Positions 25,557 to 34,747 of a DNA stretch of 64,000 nucleotides are shown in pieces (the first letter of the stretch is position 1; each line of letters opens with the position of its first letter). Source of the stretch: Seriola aureovittata. Its lineage: Eukaryota > Chordata > Actinopteri > Carangiformes > Carangidae. Under the pieces are notes generated by a model. It did no database searches. It was not told the origin of the DNA and was given only the letters and a program-made list of their open reading frames with translations. Both the position numbers and the translations under genes were made by a program. Where the stretch lies: assembly GCF_021018895.1 (NCBI RefSeq), contig NC_079375.1, forward strand, positions 5,677,060 through 5,741,059, written 5' to 3'.

Positions 25557-26410
25557 TATTAACTGAAAAGTCACATTAACTACACAGTTCAATCATTAGG
25601 TCAGTTATAAAGTAAATTCACATGCTGGTTACTTCTCACTTCTATGTAGCAGCATCCCTAAACCTTCAAAGTTATCTCAGTTATCAAATATTAGTGTACT
25701 TTCTCTTGACGACTGAGGACGTCTGCAGTGACCGTTTAACTGAAAAATCACATTAACTACTACTACTTAAATCATTAATTATTGGTGTGCTTCTGTAAAA
25801 TAAAAAGGGCATCTACTAGCTGTCATAAATTATAAAATGAAAATGGTAAAGTTGGTTTGCATGTTTACAATCTATCTATAATTTTATCATCCTGATACTC
25901 TATTTTACATCGTTGGTTATCCACAGAATGTCTGCTCTTCCTGAGGTTTCCTCCATTTTTCCCTCCCCTTTCAAGGCTTTTTGAATAATCTTTCCTGTTT
26001 CAAATCAAGGGTCTCAGGATCGAGGGTATTATATGATGTACAGATTGTAAAGCCCCTTGAGGTAAATTTGTGATATGAGCTGTATAAATAAAATTGACTT
26101 AATGCCAAAACCAAACCTGTCCATTTACATCTTCACTGTAATGTAGGGCTATGGGCCAGAAAATGAAAGGTTTCAGCAAATTTACATCATGTCCTAATTA
26201 CTATCCAAATCAAAGGCAAAGAACAATTTTCTGTGTGCATATACTGTAAATGTAACATATAGCAGTAGTAAAAAACAGACTACAAACTGTCTGTTTCTCC
26301 ATAACATATAAAGTATCTTTAAAGAAGCTGACCACTTAAGACACAAAACATCTGGAACACTGGCATCACAGCACAGTGGAATCCTTATATACTGTATATC
26401 ACATGTATTT
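25557..26410. other. Intergenic C-D spacer
   Basis: 25557-25710 copies the 3' flank of B. A short second echo of the exon 14 end (GACGACTGAGGACGTCTGCA) stands at 25709-25728. A retrotransposon 3' end follows at about 25925-26103. Nothing coding is seen from there to 26410. Confidence 0.5.
25925..26103 (+). mobile_element. Retrotransposon 3'-end fragment
   Basis: Contains the blocks GAGGTTTCCTCCATTTTTCC, TTGTAAAGCCCCTTGAGGTA and ATGAGCTGTATAAATAAAAT. These match a 3' tail seen very often in fish genomes at the ends of non-LTR elements and derived SINEs. The family is not resolved. Confidence 0.6.
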
Positions 26411-26495
26411 TAGGTGCTGGTTGTTTTAGAAAATGTGCATGACTTTGGCAGCATTTGGAGATTATCCCATCTTTGCAACAAGAATGATGGGGGTA
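26411..26495 (+). pseudogene. Decayed relic of SLC6 exon 1 (first of two before copy D)
   Basis: The stretch CTGGTTGTTTTAGAAAATGT...GGCAGCATTTGGAGATT...CATCTTTGCAACAAGAATGA...GGTAAATCATAC follows the order of exon 1 in copies A-C, from the start of TM1 to the donor site. It has many substitutions and no open family frame. Confidence 0.65.
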
Positions 26496-26682
26496 AATCA
26501 TACAAATTCAGAACATCGCAAATGTCTTTTCAGAAAGAAGTTGTGACTGAATTTGTTATTGATGAGCTACACTGGCTATTGCAAAACAGGGAGGTAGCCC
26601 CCTCAAAGCTAGAACTGATTTTGTTTTTAAAGATGACAGGTTAGGGTTGAGGGAAGGATGTAGTCAAATTAGGTGAAACATG

Positions 26683-26690
26683 TATAAAAG
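26683..26690 (+). promoter_or_regulatory. TATA box relic before copy D
   Basis: TATAAAAG followed by CAGCAG, a diverged version of the array's shared core promoter, 42 bases before the ATG of the second exon-1 relic. Confidence 0.45.
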
Positions 26691-26724
26691 CAGCAGAATT
26701 TTGGAGTCATAACAGAAACACACA

Positions 26725-28087
26725 ATGGACCAGTTACTTGATTTCTGGGGGACCAAAGCCAGGAGGAAAAGCGAAAGGCAGAGAGAAGTTGGAGACGAAG
26801 GACAGTGGGAAAAAAAACAGAATTTATTCTGGTTGTTGCAGGAAATGTGATCGGCCTGGTGGAGAGTTACTTACCTTTGCTAGAAGAATGGTGGAGATGA
26901 CTCTTACATGTCATGAATTTAGCAGAGCTTGATTAAACAAATCTAATTTGTCTAATTTACTATGAGCACACATATCTCTCTGTGCACATATTAAGGTGGC
27001 TTTCTGGTCCCATACGGTCTGTTAGCTGTGGTGTGTGGGATCCTTCTGTTCCTGCTGGAGAGCTCAGTTGGTCAGTACACCCAGGAAGGATTCATCACGT
27101 CTTGGAGGAAAATGTGTCCACTGGCACAAGGTGGGATGATTTGAGTTGAACTACAATGTGCAGCCAAAATGGGGAAAAAGCCACAAATCACACTTTAAAG
27201 AAAAGGCTTTTACACAAAGATAGGAAATTAATATTTTCCAGAAATGAGTTTTGCTAATTTTTTATTGCTCAGCAGGTGCCATTTTAAAAAATTGTGGTTT
27301 GTATTTGACTGTAGGAATTGGATTTGGACAACTGGTGATTTCACTATGTTTTTTCATCTACATTTTAATTGAAGCCTGGGCTCTCTTCTACCTGGTGTTC
27401 TCGTTCAGATCCCAGATCCCCTGGGCCAGCTGTGAGAACACCTGGAACACAGGTGAGATGTTGAAGTTAAGTCGCCAGGGTCCCAACAGAGTCTCCAGTT
27501 AACCTCAATGGAATCTTTCTTTGTTCCCCAAACTCAGCTCACTGTGTCGGTCTTCAGACTTTCAATTCATCTCATGTGACAGCAAATCAGACCAACATCA
27601 CCTCTGCTGCCATTGAGTTCTGGGAGTAAATGTAATTTCCCTTTTGTCTGATGAACCATAATAAAATATATACTATTGTTTCAATATTTCAATTTTGATT
27701 TATTATTTTTCATTCTATGTTTTTATCTCTGAAATTTCATGAGTCATAAACCAGAAGATAAGTCTGCAGAGGAATTTGAGAACATTTTTGCGACGAAAAA
27801 GCCTTAAGGGTTGGTAAATAGAAATTCAAACTGAAAAATAAAAATAAGGAGATAAGAATGTTTAGCCTGCTTGCTGCATTTAAGTGAAGGTACAGCATGG
27901 TTAAGGACTCAAAATGTCTCCTGTAGGTTTCACAATTAGTATGGAAACTGACTTATCTCACTTTTGTCCTACTTTCCAGCGTTTGTCCGTCCTCTGTCGT
28001 CCTGCTGGAGATCCAGCTTGGCAGAGGAGAAAACTGGGAGAGGAGGGGACAAGTGTGGAACTGAGGACATCTGCCGTGACAGCTTAG
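26725..28087 (+). pseudogene. SLC6 copy D, internally deleted pseudogene
   Basis: Pieces: decayed exon 1 at 26725-26896 (ATTCTGGTTGTTGCAGGAAA retained, donor GT mutated to AT), exon 2 at 26996-27130, exon 3 at 27315-27452, exon 4 at 27538-27625, and exon 14 at 27980-28087 with stop and poly(A) signal. Exons 2-4, their introns and exon 14 are almost identical to copy A, including the 88-base exon 4. Near 27725 intron 4 jumps directly into intron 13, so exons 5-13 (TM4 to TM11) are missing. Exon 1, by contrast, is much more diverged. A functional transporter is excluded. A short protein from exons 2-4 is conceivable but unsupported. Confidence 0.85.
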
Positions 28088-28109
28088 TGTGACCTGAGAA
28101 GTCAACTTT

Positions 28110-28115
28110 AATAAA
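28110..28115 (+). terminator. Poly(A) signal relic of copy D
   Basis: AATAAA, 23 bases after the exon 14 stop, at the same position as in copy A. Confidence 0.4.
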
Positions 28116-28693
28116 AACTTCAGCTATCATTCTGTATATAAGCTTCTAGAGGAGATTTCAATAGGTCTAAATCATAAAGTCTGATTAAAGATGGACGTAG
28201 CCTTGGTGACGTCACTCATATGTTACTGAAGATTGGAGCTGAGACTTAAGTGCATGTCATGTAGGTTTAACTGTGTCAAATATATTCCTCCATTAGCTTA
28301 GCTGGGCGTCGTGCTCAAGGGCTAATCTATTTGCTGGCTAATTAGCCAGTTGACAAGCTAAGCTAACAAACCAGGTATGGTGAACGCACACATGAATACC
28401 TGCTAATTAGAGCTAACTATAGCGAAATAATACTCGAATTTTACTCACCTCATAAAACCGGAGCACAGACTTCCCCACGTTCTGTTAGTCAACTACCCAC
28501 ACCGCAAAGCATATTATTAGTGAAATATTTGTATGAAATATTATCCAAAAGGAGCCAGCAACTGGCTGGGAGGTCACTAACTGGAAGTAGGTGATGTGAC
28601 CTGCCGTTAGACACCGAGCAACTCGCAAACTGTGACGTCACCTGTCACTCAACCCAACATTCCCTACCTTATGTAAAACTTGAAGCCTGAAAG
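28116..28693. repeat. D-E spacer with a dispersed repeat also found after copy A
   Basis: About 28190-28690 parallels 9000-9410: GATGGACGTAGCC, TACTCGAATTTTACTCACCT, GGAGGTCACTAACTGGAAGT, GTGACGTCACCTGTCACTCA, TTGAAGCCTGAAA. It looks like a decayed non-autonomous element that was duplicated together with the A/D transporter units. No gene is seen. Confidence 0.5.
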
Positions 28694-28694
28694 C

Positions 28695-28990
28695 TTTTTT
28701 TTATCGTCTTTCACTTATTGTTTTGGATTTATGGCAAGGCAATGTAACTAATCCAGTGTAAGACCCAAACTATGTGCATATCTGAACAGATTCATGTATG
28801 AACTAAGTATGCAGCCACTGGTTATTTCCATAAGTAAATCAAACATGTTTAATTAATTATGGAAATAACCAGTGGCTGCATACTTAGTTCATACATGAAT
28901 CTGTTCAGATATGCACATAGTTTGGGTCTTACACTGGATTAGTTACATTGCCTTGCAATAATCCAAAACAAGTGAAAGACGATAAAAAAA
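28695..28990. repeat. Large imperfect palindrome: arms of about 135 bases around a 23-base spacer
   Basis: The left arm is about 28695-28833 and the right arm about 28857-28990. They are reverse complements, essentially perfect over the inner ~97 bases (from GGCAAGGCAATGTAAC to GGTTATTTCCATAA) with a few indels in the outer part. The spacer 28834-28856 is AT-rich. The right arm runs on into the normal 5' flank of an SLC6 unit (AGCCCTGTACT), so the left arm is an inverted duplication of that flank. Confidence 0.85.
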
Positions 28991-29261
28991 GCCCTGTACT
29001 ATTATCTATTTCCCATTTCAAAACGAGCAACTGGATTTGCCCTAACATTCCACAAACATAAAATTGAAATAAGTTTGAATTTCTGAGGGACCAGGAGTTC
29101 AACAGGGTTATTGTAATCAGGTTGTGACTGCTCCTCTGGGTTTGGCAAAACGAAAACTTATCATCAGCCCCTTGGAGTTGGAAATGGAATTACTTGTGTG
29201 TAATTTATGTTGTACTCTATGTACCAAGGGCAGGGTGTAGACAGATTAAATAAAGATACAT

Positions 29262-29269
29262 TATAAAAG
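29262..29269 (+). promoter_or_regulatory. TATA box of SLC6 copy E
   Basis: TATAAAAG in the conserved promoter block GATACATTATAAAAGCAGCA, 88 bases before the ATG. Confidence 0.55.
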
Positions 29270-30516
29270 CAGCAAAGATAAGTTTTTAGTATTTTGGAGT
29301 AACCAAATCACATGGAAACACACACAGAAATTATGTTCTTGATCTTGAGATGAACAGAGAAAGAAGAAAAATGGAAAGTCAGATGAGGGATGGAGACAGA
29401 GGACAGTGGACAAATAAAACTGAATATATTCTGATTGTTGCAGGAAATGTGGTCAGCTTGGGTAACGTGTGGAGATTTCCTTACCTCTGCTACAAGAACA
29501 GTGGAGGTGAATATTATACCATGCAAATGGGATTTTTTTTGGTTGATGAGAGATGAGTGACTTAAAACTTGTAATTTAATTTGTCATTTCAATGATAAGA
29601 CATGTGTTGTATTTACCACAGGTGCTTTTCTGGTGCCATATGGTCTGTTAGCTGTGTTGTGATTCCTCTGTTCCTGCTGGAGACTTCAAGTGGTCAGTAC
29701 ACCCAGGAAGGATTCATCACCTGCTGGAGGAAACTGTGTCCACTCGCACGAGGTGAGTTGATGCGTGTTGAGATAAAATGCAAGATCAACAGGAGAAAAA
29801 GCCTAAATCACACATTCTATAATGTAATACTAGACATTTAAAGCTGGTCTGACGTGTCACAAAGGTAAATTTGAATTACCTCCACGGATATGAACATTTT
29901 AAACCATATTTTTTCATTTTTTCAGGAATTGGATATTGTTATTTCATGATGAAACTTTATGACTTCAGCTATTTTACTGAAAATTAACTTTACAAGCAAC
30001 ATGTGTCGGTCTTCAGACTTTCAATTCATCTAATCTGACAGCAAATCAGACCACAGCTGCTGCAATCGAGTTCTGGGAGTGAGTCTAACTAATAATGAAA
30101 TGTAAATTAGCCTACTGTATCACTATGAAGTGAGCAGGAGTGAAAAAATGTCTTTTATGCAAGGACGGTATCCAATAATCTGTCAGAGTTGATATGAAAA
30201 AGATAAAACAGCATGATGCCAGTATTTTTTGTTTTCAAATTTCCGCTCTTCTCAGACACCGTGTGCTGGCCATGTCTGGAGGCATTGAGGAGCTGGGCAG
30301 TGTGAGATGGGAGCTGGCTCTGTGTCTGCTGGCTTGTTGGGTGGTCTGCTACTTTAGTATTTGGAAAGGTGTCAGATCTTCTGGAAAGGTCAGAGGAAAT
30401 ACTTTAAGAATTTTAAACTATAGGCATTATTAAAAAAAGATGAGGGAAATTGTGTTTTTTCTTTGTTTTATTTTTTTCTCAAAGGTAGCTTACTTTACAG
30501 CCACTTTCCCCTACGT

Positions 30517-30817
30517 CAGTGGTCCCCAAACTAAGGCCCGCGGGCCGGATACGGCCCGCCCCCACATTTGGCCCGGCCCCCTGAACTATTATTATTTATT
30601 TCATTAATAGTGTTATTATTTATTTCCTGACTTTTTTTTCTGTGAAGAACCCGGAAAGGGTTATTTGGTTATGTGTGGCTTTCTGGAAAACAATAAATTT
30701 TTACGTTTAGGCACCCCTGCGATCGTCACACTTTTTCTGTTACAAACTGAACCCGGCCCCCCATCAGAGAAGGGAAAAGTTATGTGGCCCTCACAGGAAA
30801 AAGTTTGGGGACCCCTG
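30517..30817. mobile_element. Short non-autonomous hAT-type transposon inserted in exon 6 of copy E
   Basis: A 301-bp element has terminal inverted repeats CAGTGGTCCCCAAACT at the left and the complement of CAGGGGTCCCCAAACT at the right (15 of 16 match). It is flanked by a perfect 8-bp duplication CCCTACGT (30509-30516 and 30818-30825). The 8-bp duplication and the CAG-GGTCCCCAA ends are the hAT signature. The interior is GC-rich near the left end (GGCCCGCGGGCC) and has no transposase. Confidence 0.92.
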
Positions 30818-31069
30818 CCCTACGTGATGCTCCTCATATTGCTCATCAGGGGACTGACTTTACCTGGAGCATGGGAAGGAATCTACTTTTACCTCTATCC
30901 AGATTTGAACCAGCTGTCTAACCTTGAGGTGACCAGTTTGAAGACTTTAGATTTTCTTGGGTATTATTAAAGTGAAACACAACGTTTTTTGGATTAATTA
31001 TATTTTAGATAATTTCATGTGTTCGTGTGGACCACTAGAACAGATATGTGTATTAGAGTTTAGCTCAAT

Positions 31070-31545
31070 TGTGAGGCTACACAGTACTGCAGCAGTGCTT
31101 TGAGCTAAATGCCAATGTCACCATGCTGATGTTTGGCAGTTATAATTTTTCCCATGTTCACCATCTATGTTGAGTGTTTTAGTATGCTAATATTTGCTAA
31201 GTAGCACTAAACACATGAGGCTGATGGGATGGTGCTGGATGAACAGCAATTAAAATTTATTCTGAGGGGAACATATATGTCTGTACCAACTTTCATGGTA
31301 ATCCATGTAAGAGTTTTCAAGACATTTCACTCAAAAACACAAATGTGAACCTCGTGGTGGAGCTAGAGGAAAAGTCAGAGGATCACCAAAGTCAATAAGA
31401 CTCATCCTCTGGGCACAAGCCTGTACAGAATTTAATGCAAATCCATTCAGTATTGTTGAGATACTTCACTCCTGACCAAAGAGGTGAATTGACTGACTGT
31501 TCAGCCAACATTACCATCCCTCCAGCCATACCAAGAGTGTGGCTA
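31070..31545 (+). repeat. Dispersed fish repeat in intron 6 of copy E
   Basis: Includes CACCATGCTGATGTTTGGCA, TTTGCTAAGTAGCACTAAAC, CTTTCATGGTAATCCATG, CGTGGTGGAGCTAGAGGAAA and AGTCAGAGGATCACCAAAGT, a combination that recurs widely in fish genomes. Related pieces occur in intron 12 of copies B and C and at 61.0 and 62.5-62.8 kb. No terminal repeats could be fixed. Confidence 0.6.
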
Positions 31546-33619
31546 AGAGTACAATCATCTGAAGAATTATGAGTGTGTGTATTTTTCTTCACATTACAGG
31601 TGTGGATAGAGGCAGGTTCTCAAATATTCTTCTCCTATAGCCTGACAATAGGGACTCTAAATGTTCTGGGCAGCTACAATGAGTACAACAACAACTGTTA
31701 CAAGTAAGTGTTATTGGGATACCACGTGAATTTTCTCCTATAGAGGTTACAGGAAGGTTTTGCGATCATATTTCATATTTTAAGGCAACTGTTGAAATGT
31801 CAAAACAAAAATAACAAGGGTCTCTTCTCTGTCTTACGTTGACCTCTATAGACTGTTTTTGGATCTGTTTACTGAACAGTGGGACCAGTTTTGTTGCTGG
31901 ATTTGTCGTCTTCTCTGTGCTTGGATTCATGGCTCAGAAACAGGGTGTTACTGTCGATAATGTAGCTGAGTCAGGTATAACTCCTAAAAAATGTAATGTT
32001 TGAAAAACCAAACAGAGAGATATACATATAGCATATCAATATTGACTCTCTTCTTGTTTAATTCTAATACACAGGCCCAGGTTTAGCCTTCATTGTCTAC
32101 CCTCAGGCTGCAGCGATGATGCCTTTGCCACAGTTCTGGAGTGTCTGCTTTTTCCTGATGCTCATTCTGTTGAGTGTCGACACACATGTAAGATTACTGC
32201 ACCACCCATTCATTCATTGTAACTGAAGGCGCACTTCAATCACAGTACAGCTAATTTCATTTTGTCCCCAGTTTGTGACGGTAGAGAGTGTTATCACCTC
32301 TGTGACCGACTTGTTTCCGAAGCTGTTGCGTACACAAGTGAGGCACGAGATCTTTGTCCTCTTCGTCTGTTCATTCTTCTTCCTCATACACCTGATCCTT
32401 GTCACTGAGGTAAAGTGAATATTGACAGAAAAGCATATTTTAACTTATGAGCACATTGTTGTGAATAACGTCAGTTGTCTTTGTCTGTTCTAGGGAGGCA
32501 TTTATGTATTTCAGCTTATTGATTATTATGGTTGCACCAGAGCCTGCCAGGACTTTATGGCTGTATGTCAATGCCTGGCAATGGGCTGGATTTTTGGTGA
32601 GCAAAAATCTCTTACCAATTAACTTAATAATGTCTTTTTAATGTTGTGATTTGACTATTTATGTAAAGAAATACCTTGATAGTCAGAAAGCCAAACACTG
32701 AGTGCAGCATCTTCCTTTCTATTTTAGTTGTAGATGGAGAACCTCAAAGGCAGTAAGAGCAAACACAGAACTGGGGTTGACAAATAAACCAGAGATGTAC
32801 AGTACAATTGTGTATCATCTGTATACCTGTGGTAATTGAAATTGCGATGAGTGTAATGTTGGATGGACCATGACACTCTCCTATGTTCTCATGGTGCCAC
32901 TGTGGGCAGCTGGACAGATGTGTTTGACACCAGGAACCTTCAGAGGTCAGTGCTCAATGAAGAATTTTGGATCATGTATCATAGGAGAAAAATATGCTAC
33001 GTTTTATTGATTAAAATCACTTGTGTCTCCAGTAAATCATTCACATTAGTGCTCACTATACTCCAGTGTACACCACCGATAAGCATTACACTCCTGTGAC
33101 ACTGTCAGACAAACAATGGACAAAATTCATTCAGCAGAACCACAGATATGATTTTTCCTTTAAATCATTAAATTAAATAAATTGTCAAAACCTAGTGCCT
33201 ATATTACCCACAATTCAACTTGACCACTGACAGTTTGGGCTGAGATTGAGGGGTCTGATGCAAGTACTGGTTTATGTAGCCTTGAGCTGCTAGCCTCAAT
33301 TAGAGATGAAGAGCTGATATATATTTCACATAGCTTCCTATCGCTTTATAAAAGTTTTCAACTTTTTTCACATATGCAGTAGCAGTATTTCTTAAGACTT
33401 GTAAACAGATTTTGATGTAAAGTTCCCCTAACATTTAAACATCATTATCTGAGGTTGTTGTTGTGTCGTGATAACAGTATTGTGAAAAGTCACTCACCGT
33501 GTCTTTTTTTCCAGCATTTGTCCATCCTCTGTCGTCCTGTTGAAGCTCCAGTCTGGCAGATGGAAAACAGAGAGGAGGGAGCGACTGTTGAACTGAGAAC
33601 GCCTGCAGTGACTGTTTAA

Positions 33620-34747
33620 TATGACCTGCGATTTAATATTACAGAACGTTTCAGCCGTCAGATTAGCCTCTACCAATCAGTGATAATTCAGTGATTACAA
33701 GCTTAAAGTTCCACTTAACTGACAAAAATATAACACTAATCAACAATGATTTTAATGATTTATCTTTCAGCCTTTTCTTAAGCAAGAAGCCAAACAATCA
33801 TCTCAGGTTCATTTGACTTTTACAGTTTAATAGTATATAACTGTAACTCAAATAACTTGGGGTTTGACTGTTCATCAGAAAAAATTAAGCAATTTGAAGA
33901 TGAGATCTTATGCTCTGGGAACTAGTCAAGAGGATTTTACAATCCTTTTTGATTGAGAATTGCTAAAGATTGCTAATGATAATAATCATTAGTTGCATCC
34001 TTAGCTCTTATATGATTGTGTGGATACTGTCTGTTTAGATCTGCACTGAAGTTTGAGTCTTTTATTACAATTACAATTATTACTTATATTTATATGTATA
34101 CTAAAGACAACTATTTAATATTACTGGGGCACATTTGACCATGGCACTTGATTATTGAGTTAACATGTTTGGCTAATATAAGGTTTGAAATGGTTAAGCA
34201 CTGCAAAGCACCAACTTTGATTTTCCACATTTTAGGTTTTAGACATAAATTAGAGCATGACTGTCTTGTAAAACCATTCCAACAGAAATAGTGTGTGCTA
34301 TCCAGGTCCTCCTGATGTATGAAAAAAAATGTTGGTGCACCTCTAAGTACAAAGGATATAGTAACTGAAAAGCAAAGACACAGTAACATCTTTTTCTATA
34401 TATACGATATCATCATTGAATTCCAGTCAACCTCCTACAGTTATGATTTTAACAATTTGTTGTGTTTATTTTGAGGCAAGACTTTTGTTTAGTTTCAGTT
34501 TCCAACAATGTTTATTAAGTAGGTCTCGTATTCACATTTTAAACCGGTAGTTACATTAGAAAATTAAAATGTTTGTCATCCTGAACTGGACATGTCCATG
34601 TGTTGAAGTACTTTTGAAAAGTAATTTGTTTCCCTTAAACTGTCCATATGATACATTTCAGCCAAGAGTCAGTTATGATCATCAACAGAAAGTCTGTTAC
34701 AGTGCTTGTTGTTCCTCAGTGCCGATCCAAGTGTCTGATAGTGTCTA
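33620..34747. other. Convergent intergenic region between SLC6 copy E and pold3
   Basis: No exon is seen. About 33980-34060 (TAATCATTAGTTGCATCCTT ... TTTGAGTCTT) is a weak echo of the palindrome arm found at 28.7 kb. The pold3 3'UTR presumably occupies the right part, but a poly(A) signal was not fixed with confidence. Confidence 0.4.

Larger units (their letters stand above)
29350..33619 (+). pseudogene. SLC6 copy E, multiply disabled pseudogene
   Basis: Exon remnants: 29350-29506, 29622-29752, a fused exon 3/4 remnant 29926-30078, 30256-30388, 30485-30928 (split by a hAT element), 31600-31703, 31850-31974, 32075-32187, 32272-32409, 32494-32596, partial exon 13 at 32861-32945, and 33515-33619. 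Lesions seen: a 4-base deletion in exon 2 giving GCTGTGTTGTGA (stop); loss of most of exon 3 and of intron 3; the 301-bp insertion in exon 6; the exon 8 acceptor changed from CTAG to CTAT; exon 12 and the first half of exon 13 deleted; and TM1 GLGN preceded by VVS where B has VVG. The remaining exons stay recognisable ([27 protein letters not shown]), so decay is fairly recent. Confidence 0.92.
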
